Positions 1 to 12,677 of a stretch of DNA of 64,000 bases are shown one piece after another. The notes under the pieces were generated by a model, which was given only the letters and a program-made list of their open reading frames with translations, had not been told where the DNA came from and did no database searches. Each line of letters opens with the position of its first letter. Position 1 is the first letter of the stretch. The position numbers were made by a program, and so were the translations under genes. Origin of the DNA: Cercis canadensis (Eukaryota; Streptophyta; Magnoliopsida; Fabales; Fabaceae); contig QAOA01000967.1 in the NCBI GenBank assembly GCA_003255065.1, positions 1 through 64,000 of the forward strand. Direction: 5' to 3'.

Positions 1-3000
1 AGAGGGAAAACCACATAATATCAAAATACATCTTTTCAGAAGTTAACGCATGTTTTATGCAATATAATTATCCAAATGGCACCATCGACAGAAAGGACAA
101 TAGCATTTTAAAGCATCACTTGTCTATCTGTCATTTTCTGGTTTTGAAAAATAATTGCAGAAATGTTATCACATTAAAAGTTAAGGTTTCACAAGTTAGC
201 ATTGCCATATACAAAAACGTAATAGTATCTACTTCAGAATATGTGCAAGGAGACATATCACTTCATTTTTTCCCTAACTGATACGCAGCCCTAACAAAAA
301 CAGGGGAAGAGCACAAAAAAAACAAAACCAAACTGAACCCATGCCCAATCACCATGAATAAAACCCTTGGAAAAATACAACAGGGGTTACCAAATCAGCA
401 TGGGAGGAACTTAACTCTTCAAGAAATCATAGGGTTCTTGCGGTTCGTTGGATTTCAATTGGCTTGGTGGCTTAGCTGGGCGTTATCAGCTGTTGTAATC
501 AAGAGATGGAGTTGAGTGAAGTTAGGGTTCAAACTTCACTTCAACCAAATCAAGGAAGAAGAAGCTCGACACAGGTGAGCAAAACGGCACCTCTTGAGGT
601 CCAATTTGTTCATAATCCATGTCAGCAGCTTACCTGGCAAATTTAAATGCCAGTTCAGTCACTAACGTGCCACATATGCACTTAANCGGTCTGAGCTTAA
701 GGCCTCTGTATTGGGGTGACTTAGCAGAGCCCCTAGGGGATGGGACTGAAGAAATCGAAGAGCCAGCGATGGGAAATAAAGTAATTGAAGGAAGACAAGT
801 TTCCTCCGCGCTGTTTTGGAAACAAAAACATTACTCGTTGGGCCAAATTTTTTTATTTTTATGAAGTCGGGCGTCGGGACATTGTTTGGACGTAATCACG
901 CTTAGCAATTTAAATATTTTTCATATAATTACATTAAAGTTAAAAAGTATGATGTTATTATAAATTATGTCATGTACTTTGATTAATTACAATGAGATAT
1001 TCTATAATTCATTTAACACGCAAAATAAAATAGACAAGTGTGTGATTTGATGGACACTGAGCAGTTAGATGAGCAAAATCATCTATCCATCTCTAAGAAC
1101 TCAATTCTCTAATACTCTACATAACAACCCAATAGTATCACTCCTTGGAAAAGACATTGCTCAAATGATTTGAATTATGATATTAGAGTTAAACTTGACA
1201 TTTTTTCTTAAAAGAATGAGAATTAAAAATAAATTTTGCAACAATAACCCAATAACTTCAACAGAAATAAGAAATCAAAAAGAAATGTGCTAAGGATAAT
1301 AGTAGGGAGCTAAGCCTTTAAGAAAACTCATTTTTGCCTCTTCTTTGGTTGTTATCTTGGTCAAACTAAATAAATCATTCATGTTTTTTCATGTCAAAGT
1401 CTCCAGCAAACAATATTTTAATATAAATTAATGGCCTTACGACCTTATTAAATGTAAACCTCATCATTCCAAACTTTCAACTATTTTTATAGTCCATGAA
1501 TCAAAACTTCCCCTTGAGTAAAATCATATTCATAGCTTCTCTATATTGGATTTGTATCTCACAACCAAAATTCTACTTGTAACTTCAAAATACCAACAAG
1601 ATAAGTGATCATATCAACTTGTCAAATCATATGTAAATATCTGTTATAAGACATGGAATTATATATATCAGAATACCAAAATATACATGGAATTGTTTTT
1701 TTTTTTTTTACTTCAAAATACCAACAATATCATCATGGAAGATAGAAAGGCAAATGTATTTATTTAACCATTTCATAAATTCTCTCACCAAGTTAACATA
1801 GACCACATATATGGGATCAAATCCTACATCAACAATGTTTATAAGAAATAAATGGAGGTGACCAACTAATGCAGATAGGCCATTACAAGACAATTTCCAA
1901 AAATTAGAAAAAGATGAAAGAACAAAATATATATTTTCTTTTCCTTTTGTGTGATGAAGTATAGGAGTGATTAGATTTCAGAGTCAGAGTAAAAGGAAGA
2001 ACATATGCTTAAACTTAGATGCAACATAAACTGAAGGATTTGAAAGCAAGGGCAAGGACAAAACTACCATGAGGGCTATGTAGGCTATTTAATCAAATTC
2101 ATGATAGATCCAATGAGACTTGGCATCTTAAGAGTCAATCAGTGAGTTTAGGGATTTCAGAGTGGGTTTGGAAAAAAGAAGCAGAAGATCCAGGGAAGGG
2201 ATAAAGGAGGCCTGTGTGTCTACCAAAATGGCACCGTTTTAAAAATTGTCTTAAAAAAAGTGACAGCTTATGAATAACACTAATTTGTAGGGGTCAAAAC
2301 AAAATTTATTCAAATAACTAGGTACATACTCAATTATCACAAAAACCACTTATCCCCTTCCATACAACCTACATGTGTCTCTTATTTATTGGACATGTAC
2401 TATTTTGTCAGGTGAGGTATTTGTGCCACTTGTGGGTTATGGCAAATAAGTCGGATCCTTATTCTACACTTAATAAAAAAAAACCCTAACCCCTCTATAT
2501 CCCATTCACATGGCATTTTGTGCCCAATAGCAAAAAGAAAAAGACCTTTGTGCCCCATGTAGAAAAAGAGAAAGAAAGATATATCTCTCCCAACCTATTA
2601 AAATTTACAAGCCCATTTTCTTGACTAATTTATTAAAATAATGCTATTTAATACAAAAAAAATATTTTTTACATTTTAGTGTTTATAGTTTAAAACGCTA
2701 TAATATTTTAGTATTTTTTTTTTAAAAAAATGTTTTAGACCGTATTGTACAAAAAAAAAAAGTAACTCATTTAAGTAAATAATTTTAAAAATAACTTAAA
2801 TTCATAAATTTTTTATTAAATTGCATTATTTTGGTAAACTCATTCTTATCGAATATATTTTTGTTAGTCTCTTTATAATTTGCCGTCAAATGTGTATCAA
2901 AATCTCCTTAAAAAGCCAATTTATTCTCTCTATGATTGGTTGTTTTGCTACCTTTGGGCCAAAAGAAAAAACCTATGGGCTATATTATATAGCCCATGTA

Positions 3001-3100
3001 TTCGGTACAGGCTCAAACCCATGTTTTTGTTTTTTTTTTTTTTATCCTCAAAACACTAAAAAAAATTTATTAAAAATTAAACGAATAATAAATTCACCAA
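1..3100. other. Intergenic DNA, no confident gene
   Basis: AT-rich sequence with no recognisable protein. Between about 490 and 880 the composition is less AT-rich and looks transcribed. A good splice donor (CAG/GTGAGC) lies near 572 on the plus strand, and another (CCAG/GTAAGC) lies near 635 on the minus strand. Either could belong to the 5' end of a gene whose body is outside the window. One ambiguous base is at 686. The phrase ACTTCAAAATACCAACAA occurs twice, near 1580 and 1709, as a short direct repeat. From about 2640 to 2830 the DNA is extremely AT-rich. Confidence 0.5.
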
Positions 3101-3114
3101 ACCCTCCCATTGTT

Positions 3115-3741
3115 TTCGAGGCTTCGACTGACCGGAAGACCTCCGTGGAATCGGATCAGGTACTTATTTAACTCTATTTTTTTCTTTTATGCTTTTTCTC
3201 TTTCTCTTTTCGATGTCTTGCTATGAATTCTTTGAGGAACATAGTTTGAGAAAATGGATGGTAATTTACTATGAATTTTTGCATTTCCTTACGTTGAATT
3301 GCCGTAGAAAGTTATCTCTTTTTTTTGTTTTGTTTTTTCTTTTCATATTCTCTTAATTGTTTCTCATTCTCAAATCTCAATTGGATTATGTTCTGTATAT
3401 TCAGTAAGTGTTGGAACTGCGCTGTTTCTTTTCTTCTATTTAGTAAAGAAAGAGATGAGAGGTCAAGTGTGAGAGAAGAGGAGAAGTGACATGTCCTTGA
3501 TATCAATTATTATTTGTTTATGGAAAGAGGAAGTTAATATGGTTATCTTGTACCATGCTTATCTTCAAGATCTAAACATGCTTTTTAGGACAAATTTTTT
3601 ATTTTATTTTTGATGTGTAGATAATAAAGCCCCACACTGCTGTCCTTGCTGCTATTTATGATAATACAAAGTCTTCTTTTCCTTTTTATTGGGAATAAAT
3701 AGCTACAGGATCCTTATGTTATTATGTTTATGTGTTAATAG
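3115..3741 (+). promoter_or_regulatory. 5' leader exon and leader intron of the small gene at 3830
   Basis: A less AT-rich stretch around 3110-3159 ends in GGATCAG followed by a GT donor at 3160. An acceptor (GTTAATAG) ends at 3741, just before the exon that holds the start codon. This suggests a non-coding first exon, an intron of 582 bp at 3160-3741 and a leader continuing to the ATG at 3830. It is inferred from splice signals only; the transcription start was not located. Confidence 0.4.
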
Positions 3742-3829
3742 GATTTATTGAAGATCTTGGGACAAGTGTGGTTCTTGTTTGTCCGAGTTCAATCGGCCAT
3801 TGCAGGCTGTGATATTTCCCTATATCAAT

Positions 3830-5526
3830 ATGGATCCTAGACGCTTGGACCCTAGACACTCAGGAGAGATATTGAAGTAAGCTTTCTTGGAACTGATGCA
3901 TTTAGTAATTAGTTTAATTGCTATGTCTTGAAGTGGTGTTGAATTTTTGATTCTGTAATTGTGTTAACAGGCATTTGGATAAGCAAAATGAGCTCCTTAT
4001 GGAAGCCTATAAATCAATGTTGAATGAAGTGCAAAAGCTCCAGGTTGTTATATTCCCCAAATTCCCTTTATCTTGTAGTTATCTTGTTTCTTAGAATTTT
4101 CATATATATATATATATGCCCTACTCTTTATTCTGATATCAAATGAGGAGAGAAGTTTCTTCTGTTTCTGGGGGATTTATCTTTGAAGCATGATCTCCAT
4201 TCATTTGCATTTGGTAAGGGAAGGCCATTATACTATTGTTCTCTCAGATAAAGAAACATTTGTATTCTTCATTTTGATGGACTTGAGCAACAGAAAGTGT
4301 ATTATAAATTCTAGTGAAAGTGACAAGAGGCTAGATGTCATTCGCAACTTGTAAGAGATACTGTTCTCTGACTTGAATCTCTTGCACAAAAATAATCCTA
4401 CCTACAAAACTTTAAAAATGTTCTACCGTTCTGTTTAGTTGTTATAATGTATTGATTGTATATCTATATCTTGTTGTTTCTTGTATGGTGAGGTTATGTC
4501 ATTACAAATAGTCATCCAAATTCTAACTATAATTCTCTGGACTGTAACTTTGTTGTTTATTGCAAAAACATGTCGCAATGGTCTTTTGTTGTTGCTTATA
4601 AGCTTTTTTCTCTCATTAATCTCTGAATGAGGCACTTGTATGTTTTTATTGCAATTAAGACTTTGTTGGGAAGCCACTTATGCCATCATGTTTGCACTTT
4701 TGAGTTGCCTTTAACTACTATCATGTTTATTCAATGGTGACATAGAAGAAAATGTAAAAGATGGGGACTTTCATATAAACTCCTAAACTGTTTTGGTCTG
4801 TCTTTATGGATACCCGCCCCCTCTTTTGTAGGGATCATGTCACAAGTACAAGAATATTTTTCTTTCCTTTTCTATAGGGGTTTATATATTCAAGATAAGA
4901 TTAAGTTAAATTGAATTTCTCTTTGGTAAAGTTTATATTGAAAACACATTTACATGCATTATCAGCTTCAACCAGAATACCTTAACTTCTTGAGTTCCAA
5001 TTTGTAGGTGGAAGAAGAAATGCTTATGCGCAAGCTATATGAAATTATGTCAGCTCATGGTCTCACTAAAAAGGTTTGTCCCGTCTCTTTTTCTCAGATA
5101 TCAATTATCAGTTCATTAAGATGAGTATACCCAAGCTTTGTCTGTATATTGGAGCATAACTTGTGTTTCGTCTTTTGTTAATGATGATACTGTTTGATAC
5201 TTATATTTACTAAGTAGTTTTGCTTGGTTGTCTTAGAATGTAGATAACTATTACTTCAGAGATATTTCTTTTCCAAAATGCAGTATGTGTAACCTATAAA
5301 AGGAATGAACCATGAACCATTACATGATATCTCATAGTAGCTCTCTTCATCTAAATTACAGATTTCTTGCTTCTTAATGCATTTCTTAGCGGACTGTTTA
5401 AGTTGCCTTTGTTATCTCTTTCTGATGTTTAACTTTGTGCAGAATGTAGACAACTGTAATCCTTCTTATAGTAGTCAAGGTGACCTCTCCAATGCAACAG
5501 TCAATGCAGCAAATGAAGAACAATAA
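3830..5526 (+). CDS. Small 89-residue coiled-coil-like protein, function unknown
   Basis: Four coding exons join in frame: 3830-3876, 3971-4043, 5008-5073 and 5443-5526, all with GT/AG borders. The product is 89 residues. It starts MDPRRLDPRHSGEILK and then has a Leu/Glu/Lys-rich stretch (about residues 17-60, HLDKQNELLMEAYKSM onward) that looks like one amphipathic or coiled-coil helix. It ends in a polar tail, NAANEEQ. No signal peptide, membrane segment or catalytic motif is visible. No single ORF is long enough to reveal it, since the exons are only 47-84 nt. The four phase-compatible junctions and the coherent helix are the main evidence that it is real. I do not recognise a named family, and a role as a small subunit or adaptor is only a guess. 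Confidence 0.7.
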
Positions 5527-6727
5527 GGACATAATATAAGGAAGCTTTTCTTTTGTTCTTCCTTTATAAGTGAAAGAAGAATGAGCAGACTGCGAGAATT
5601 ATAAGACTCACAACTTGCCAACTGAATATGTATCATGTAAAAAAGATTTATCCTTTTAACCAAAAAAAAACAAAAAATAGCCTTCTGTATATGTGCTCTT
5701 ACATTATTTGTACATCATAAAGTGAATATCAATGATTTTGTGAAGCTAGACACCCCTATTTGTTTCATAGTACTAATATTTTGTACAAGATATTCGTTTC
5801 TCAATTTGGTCATCCCTTGTTTATATTTCCTCAATTGGATCTTTGTATGTTTTGATTTGATTTGCTTCAATTTGTTCCTTGACTTCCTTCTACATATCTC
5901 AAGTAATTCAAATTCATCAATGTGGATGTGGAAGGACCTAATAATCAAAGGCCAGCCCTACAATGCACAATGAGAAATTCAGCAGAAAAAAATTACAGTA
6001 GAGGGAACTAAATGTCAAATTGCTGCATCTTTTGGGACCAAAACTTTGGTTTTCTCTCTGTTTCTGTTTTTTCTTTCGTATCTCTTTTGATCAATGGCAA
6101 CCAGCAAAGCATGTTACTGGCTAAGTAGAGAACTGATTTTGAAAGAATGAATTCTGGAACTGGAAGAATCTATGCGCAACCACTCTGGAAAATGACTTTT
6201 TAAAGGACAGCTAAGTTCATTTACCAACTTTACTTTTTTGATAAGAAACTGAAATTCTTATTCAAAGGTTATGCACACACACAACTATGCACATTTATAT
6301 TTTTTTGGTATTTTGTACGCATGTTAACATATTGGTATGCCCATGAATCCCAAATTCACATGTTCACAAGATGCCCCTTTGCTAAGTCATTTTGATGTCC
6401 TTATTATCAATTAGAAGTGAGCAAGTTGGAGTGGCTTCATGTTAGATACGTGCCAGAACATTAAACAAGTTGGTTTAATTTTGTGGCATATTTGGAAGAG
6501 CAGGAATACAACTTAGAATATAGTACTAGACCCTCTCGCCATTGTTAAATGTGCTACAGATCATTGGAGGGAGGATGTTGTGCGCAATCTAGTTTTTGGC
6601 GGTTGAGGGTTATATGTGTTTGTTAATTAGCTATTATTATTTCATTTAGTAGAAGTAGATAAAAGGGACAAAATGGGTACACGGTTGAAATAAATAAATT
6701 ATTTAAAATACAATATTATATCATCTT
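5527..6727. other. 3' flank and intergenic DNA
   Basis: This holds the probable 3' UTR of the small gene and then ordinary AT-rich sequence. I see no ORF with a recognisable domain and no convincing repeat before the SINE that begins at 6728. Confidence 0.5.
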
Positions 6728-6912
6728 TTTTTTTTTTTGGTTACCCACCGGTGTCCGGGCTTTACCTGATTAATCCAGTTTCGAGCCAGGAAGGACCACA
6801 AGGGCGGTAAAGCTCTCCCAACAAACGCAGCTACGTTCTCAAGGGCTCGAACCCGAGACCCTTGGTTAAGCTAGAACAGCCCCTTACCAGCTAATCTACA
6901 CGCTTGTTGGTT
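6728..6912 (-). mobile_element. tRNA-derived SINE, copy 1
   Basis: Read on the minus strand, the element starts CCAACAAGCGTGTAGATTAG. It has a tRNA-like head with a box-A-like TAGATTAGCTGGT and a box-B-like GGGTTCGAGCCC, and ends GGGTAACC plus an A tail. It is clearly the same family as the copy at 60055-60236, in the opposite orientation. It is flanked by an imperfect target duplication, TATCATCTT at 6719-6727 against TATACCATCTT at 6913-6923. SINEs are non-autonomous and are copied by LINE reverse transcriptase. Confidence 0.85.
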
Positions 6913-7643
6913 TATACCATCTTTGATATCACTTTGTTTAATTTCTTTTACATAATATTAATACAATTTTATAGTAAAAATTTTCTTTTTTGTTTTTGTA
7001 TACAACGAGAAGAAAAGAGGGTCTAGAGTAGCCTCTCATAAAACAAACATTAGTGCTATCAGCAAGTGACTGCATCTTCACTTTCACTCTAATATTTATG
7101 GGGATACTATTTTTATCATACTATTAGAGGGGTAATGCTACTCCTCACCTAGTTGAGTGGATTCGAGTGAGACATACCTATTAATTTAGGTCTTATTACA
7201 AAAATCTTAAAAAATTAAGTTACTCAGTATATATCAAAACAGTTGCGTAACTCAATCTTTTAAAATTTTTTTAATAACACTAAATTCACGTTGTATGTTC
7301 TCCTAAAACTTATACAAAATCCCATTTAAAAAGAGAGAGATAGAGCTAGCTTAGCGCTACCCATTATTTATGTTTTATTATTAGCATAAATTCTTTGTCT
7401 ACAAATTGGGCACATAATTGCACTTGCACGTCATATATTCAAGTAGGCAATCTGCATGAGATGGTAGACGATGATTCACCGTCTTCAAATTCGTACAAGC
7501 ACAATGCGCACGTGTCTTGTGAATACGGTAATTCATGCGAGGATGAGTTGTATGCACATCAACCTATTCTTTTATTTCTTTCTTATAGCCTTGCGAATTG
7601 CGATCTCCATCTTCTTAGATACAGCCAGAGGCCGATTTACTTA

Positions 7644-8157
7644 CAAGACTATGGGGGCAATTGCGGCTTTTTGACACAAATATTACATTGTGTAAAAATA
7701 TTTACCCAAATATTACAAGTTTCAAACTATTTACACAAATATTACACTTTTTAAAAATTCAAAAATTAAAAAAAAAAAAGATTTTCGAACACGTGGGACC
7801 CACCGGACACGCCGTGGGCCTCACAGCGTGTCCTACATGGACACGCGGTGAGGCCAACGGCGTGTCCCAATAAGCCAAAATTCGTCACGGGGCCCACAAC
7901 TCTAGAACAATGGATGAATTTTTCCTATTAGGACACGCCGTGGGCCTCATGGCGTGTCCACGTGGGACATGCCGTGAGGCCCACGGCGTGTCCGGTGGGA
8001 GCCATGTGTCTGAAAATATTTTTTTTTTTAATTTTTAAATTTTTAAAAAGTGTAATATTTGTGTAAATAGTTTGAAAGTTGTAATATTTAGGTAAATACT
8101 TTTGCAAAATGTAATATTTGTGTCAAAAGGCCGGGCAATTGCCCCACTAATCTTGGA
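7644..8157. mobile_element. Foldback element with nested GC-rich hairpins
   Basis: Two long arms are reverse complements of each other. The left arm begins near CAAGACTATGGGGGCAATTG and the right arm ends in the complement of CAAGATTAGTGGGGCAATTG. Each arm carries three spaced ACAAATATTAC-type words, then an A/T tract, then a GC-rich core. The core holds four short units starting GGACACGCCGTGG or GGACACGCGG and ending GCGTGTCC, each of which can fold on itself. No transposase is encoded. An older copy of the same design lies at about 18796-19212. Exact ends and target duplication were not resolved. Confidence 0.75.
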
Positions 8158-8349
8158 AAAAAATTTAATAGTTGTATTAAATAATTTTTCTTCTTGCTCC
8201 TGTTGTTTTTCTATAATTACCCTCATATATATAATAGAAAACTAAAAGCAAAAGAGCAAATTACTTTAAAATCTATAAACAATGTTTGTGCATTATTCAT
8301 ATAATGTTTGAGTATTATTCGTGCAATGTCTGTGCAATTTATCAGCGAT

Positions 8350-8560
8350 TTTTTTAATCAATGAAGTTGATTTAAATGATAAGAATTGAAGCATTTCGTT
8401 TGTAAGACTTAAGTTTAAATTTCACTACTAATAGTTCATTTTTGATAAGTAATTTGTAAATATTATTATAAGCTCTCATTGAAACATATGACATGTTTTC
8501 GCCGTGACATAGGGTAATCTCCTTCACCCTAAACTTTTGAGCATAAAAACAAAACAAAAA
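8350..8560 (+). mobile_element. Degenerate SINE-like copy
   Basis: This stretch aligns by eye with the better-preserved SINE at 20901-21104: CGTTTGTAAGACTTAAGTTT against CGCTTGTAAGATTTATGTTC, then AAGTAATTTGTAAATA and CACCCTAAACTTTTGA at matching spacing. The box-B-like region is eroded here. A short A-rich tract follows near 8545. No target duplication was found, so the ends are approximate. Confidence 0.45.
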
Positions 8561-8923
8561 AAAAAAGTCTTCATTTTCCTTCCAGACGACAGCTAAGTTT
8601 GGCAGCCAATGAAGTTTTAGCATTTCCAGTTGATGGAGATTGCTGCAGAATGAGCAACAACGAGATAAGCAGAACAAGTTCTCCAACTCATCGCAACAAT
8701 GGATTTATATCACAATACATTAAAGAAGAAGCACTATCACAATTAAATGACAACACCACATAAGCAACTCCATTGCATATTCCCTGATATATACAATACT
8801 TCAACATCTCTTGGCAACAATAAATTCTGCTCAACTCCTTTGCAATTTTCAATTATTAATTTTTTACTGTAATTATTTTTATTTTTATTTCAATTAAAAT
8901 TGGATTACACGTATATTTTTTCT

Positions 8924-9964
8924 TAAGGGTGTTCATGGTTTGGTTTAGGCGGTTTAGGGAAAAAACCAATGAACCGACCAAAATCTCATGGTTTGGTTCA
9001 GTTTGGTTTGACTGAAATTTATGATAGAAACCGAACCAAAACAAATTGATACATAACGGTTCAGTTTGGGCGGTTTGATTGGGTTGGAAACTGTGATACC
9101 TGATAAGAGACCAAAGAACCATGACAACCATAGAATTGATAGAAATAGAATTTGGGCAAGTTGACAAACTATAGCAATGTAATCATCAACAAACTATCTT
9201 TGCCTCTATTTTTGGCATTTCCTTTTCCATCACCGGAAAAAAAAGGAATGATGAGGGCAAGCGAGATGGAGAGAGAGTTGCTGACAGAGAAGAGGTGACA
9301 GTGACAACGTAAGAGGTGAGAGATTGAGAGTGAGCTCGAGAGGACAGTTGATAGACTGAATGAGAGGTTTCCTGAACATCCCTTCAGATTAAGTCTCACA
9401 ATAGGAATGGGGAAAATGAAGTCGTATTCTATCAAAGTAAAAAGTTAAAACATATTTTCGATTTATTCGGTTTAGTTTGGGCTAGGTGCGGTTTGAGTAT
9501 AGATGACAATTTGATGCATACCTGATAGGGCCCCACTATTTTTACCCAGTCCGGGGTAAAGGATGAGGAAGGTAGTACCCGTCCCACTCTGTATGTACAT
9601 AAATATATATACATAAATACATAAATAAAATATATATATTATATAAAAAAAATCCTCATTTCCAAAATCATAGTTGTATAAGTAAATGGGACGAGAATAA
9701 AGCTATTGAAAAATCCCTGATCGAAGATGGGGCTGGGGATGAGACATAAAGATGTCTTTCGAGGAGAGGGACGAAGAGTGCCTTCTCCGCCCCATTGTCA
9801 TCCCTAGGTTTGAGATATTAAACCCAATAGCTAACCTGCATTGGTGCGGTTTAGCATATTTGGACCCAAACCAAATCACACTCATCAGTTTAGGCAGCTC
9901 GAATGAGTCGAGTTGGTTCAGTTCAATGGGTCCATGAGTTTGACCTGCCTGATGAACACCCCTA
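8924..9964. mobile_element. Non-autonomous hAT-like element (TAGGGGTGTTCAT ends)
   Basis: The left end reads TAAGGGTGTTCATGG and the right end is the complement of TAGGGGTGTTCATC. They are flanked by TTTTTTCT (8916-8923) and CTTTTTCT (9965-9972), a 7-of-8 target duplication typical in length for hAT elements. Subterminal regions are rich in GGTTTGGTT and CGGTTT words. The middle (about 9510-9820) looks like different, inserted DNA with GGGCCCC and CCGTCCC words plus an AT-rich stretch. No transposase domain is visible, and the ORFs inside are short and unrecognised. Confidence 0.65.
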
Positions 9965-10387
9965 CTTTTTCTCTTTGAATTTCACATTAATGAAGTTACA
10001 TTAATAATAAATTACATGCAATTCATAACATCATAACCCTCCATTTTCTTTGGAAGTGAATGGACGGTTGCACACTTATCAATTGTCAAAGGAATGGATA
10101 CCTCAGGTTTTACTAAGGACAGAGTAGAGAGATCCCTTACTTTTAAATCTAACGGTGAATGTATATATTACTAATAAATTTCATTAAGTTGTGTATGTAT
10201 AAAATTTTTAAAAATGGTGAGGAAATTCAAGCGACTAACCCAAATTTTACGAATCCCGCCCACCCCACCCGCTCAAATATACTGCCAAAATCTAAATGCA
10301 AACCACCATCCTAAGAAGCCAACAATAAACACATAATGACCGTAGATTCAATCTTATCAACGTCCTACAACAACCCAAATCCCAAGC

Positions 10388-10494
10388 CACGGATCAATGC
10401 CTCTAACCGTCGATAAGTCCTGGATCAAACGGTTCTCATAAACCCAAACTCTCCGGCAGGATCTTCCACATTAAAGCACACATTCCCTATAAAT
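10388..10494 (+). promoter_or_regulatory. Histone H4 promoter with TATA box
   Basis: A TATAAAT box lies at 10488-10494, about 95 bp before the start codon. CACGGATC at 10388-10395 differs by one base from the CGCGGATC octamer known from plant histone promoters. The octamer reading is a suggestion based on one imperfect match; the TATA box is clear. Confidence 0.6.
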
Positions 10495-10527
10495 GCTTTC
10501 CCCTGAAATCAAATTTCCCAACCCTAA

Positions 10528-10899
<372 letters not shown>

Positions 10900-11934
10900 A
10901 GTCTTTTGTTAATTTTTTCTCTTTTGTCCTTTGATTTTTGGTTGTTAATGTATTTAGCTGGGAGGGTTTAGCTTGGTGGTACGTTTTATCTATCACGAAT
11001 AGACAGATCGGTTGAATGTATTTGGGAATCTAAGTTCGTATGAAATACAAGGAACGTAATTGGGATGTTGATGGCTAAATCCTCTCTTCTTTTCTGAATT
11101 TTTGCAAATTCCTCAACTTTTTGTTGATGACCATTGTTTTGACTTTGAGTATCTTGAATCTTTTTTTGGTATTCTGGAATTCTAATTGGTTTGAATCAGT
11201 GCGTTTTGTCCATATACAGCTGTTCTGGGCACGTTGATTAAGTCGTGGTTCGGAGTTCTGTTTGTTTCTGGGGAAAATTAGTTTTCCACGATTTTTGTTG
11301 ATTTTCCATTGGAGTATTATATCTTTTGATGGAGCAAACGTCGCTGGCAAGGCCAGCAAGCATTTCATTTGTGAATTGTTGTGCTCTTCATTAAGAGAAT
11401 CTGGTCTTAATCTAGTTGGCTTATTCTGTGATCAATTTACACCAATCCAAGTTTTCTACTTCAGCTTAAATTTGTCTTACATTATTTGTAGTTTGGCTAT
11501 AAACTTTGTTAGCCGACTTTGTCTTCGTAATCAAATGGTTAGCTATCTTTTTCTTGCCTTTTTGAACTGAATTTGTTATTAAGAATATCAATTTCCATTG
11601 GCACTGTATTGGTTGTCTTTTTCACGCATTTTGGATCCAATTTTGCATTTTTTCAAACCAAGTTGGCTTTTTTTTTGTTATTTATTAACCTCAATGATTG
11701 CGTTCATTTCACCTAAAAAATATGGTAGACATTTTTCAAAGTTAGTGTACCATTATGTTTTTTTAAATAAAAAATGTAAAACATTATAAAATGCTATCTT
11801 AATTATTTGCATATGTAGATTGCCTATGAATAAATGGCTCATTGACTTGGATAAAATTTTATATTTATCATATTTTTAAATTTAATTACTTCAATATTAT
11901 TATTTTTAAAAAATTTTAAAAAATAACTTTAGAG
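10900..11934. other. 3' flank of H4 and intergenic DNA
   Basis: This contains the T-rich 3' UTR of H4 and then AT-rich sequence. ORFs of 60-100 codons occur here in both directions, but they have low-complexity composition and no recognisable domain. I annotate none of them. Confidence 0.5.
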
Positions 11935-12677
11935 AGGTGGGGACTATTAGACATCATGCGACCTATTTTCATTGGACACATTATGTGGTTGTTGGTGTAC
12001 TTAGTTTGTAAGAGAAATTGTAGACAATAAAAAGATGAAGGAGGAGCAAATAGAGGAGATGAAGAAGAATCACCAACAAGAGAAGAATATAGCGAAATTG
12101 GGAAAAAAAGAAAGAGAAAATGACATGTAGAAACTCCTGTCACATGTTAGTATGCCATTGGAGATTGGCAAGTCCAAAGGTGACATGCTACTAGGCATTT
12201 GGTGTGTTTTGGATTTAGATCTGGTTATGTCATTTGAGTCATGTTGCTCAGATCTTAGTCATATATTTTATTAAAATTTATCTTAATCATTAAATGTTTA
12301 TGTGTTTTAATGGTTCAGATGAGCTTTAATGAAATGTACGGCTCAGATCTAAGTAACATGATTGGATCTGGGTTCAGTGTATCCCTTTCTGCACATTTTT
12401 TAAAATCTAAAAAGTCAAATTGAAAAATCAAACTAAAAAGGTTTCCAATGGCGTGTTGACATGTGGCATATCATTTTCTCTTTCTTTCCTCCCCATTTTG
12501 TTGTCTTCTCCTTATGGTGTTTCTTTTTCTTCATCTCCTCCATTTGCTCCTTCTTCTTTATCTTCTTATTTTATTTGGAATTTCTTAAAAAAATTGAACA
12601 TGTCAATTGTTATATGGCACGTTAGGTGAAGATATGTTACATGGCTGTTGGAGTGTCCGATGGTCTCTATCTTATTT
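11935..12677. mobile_element. Long inverted-repeat element with a second MITE in its loop
   Basis: The arms (about 11940-12180 and 12420-12670) are reverse complements with moderate divergence. Shared words include GGAGCAAAT, GAGGAGATGAAGAA, AGAAAGAGAAAATGA and CATTGGA. The loop is occupied by a separate palindromic MITE at 12219-12371. Outer ends are imperfect (GGGGACTATTAGACA against GAGACCATCGGACA), and no target duplication was resolved. The arms look like sequence taken from an A/T-rich leader or coding region, but I cannot name a donor gene. Confidence 0.6.
12219..12371. mobile_element. Palindromic MITE (GTCATGTTGCTCAGATCT family), copy 1
   Basis: A short foldback of about 150 bp with words GAGTCATGTTGCTCAGATCT on the left and AGATCTAAGTAACATGATTG on the right. 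A second, cleaner copy lies at 62583-62739. This copy has lost the CACTTGAGT segment from its right arm. It sits in the loop of a larger inverted repeat, so it probably inserted after that repeat formed. Confidence 0.65.

Noticed and set aside
2821..3171. Frame of 116 codons starting MHYFGKLILIEYIF
   Set aside because: Low-complexity, Phe/Ile/Lys-rich translation of AT-rich DNA overlapping a probable leader exon; no domain.
5715..5973. Overlapping frames on both strands
   Set aside because: Overlapping low-complexity frames in an AT-rich 3' flank; neither has a recognisable domain.
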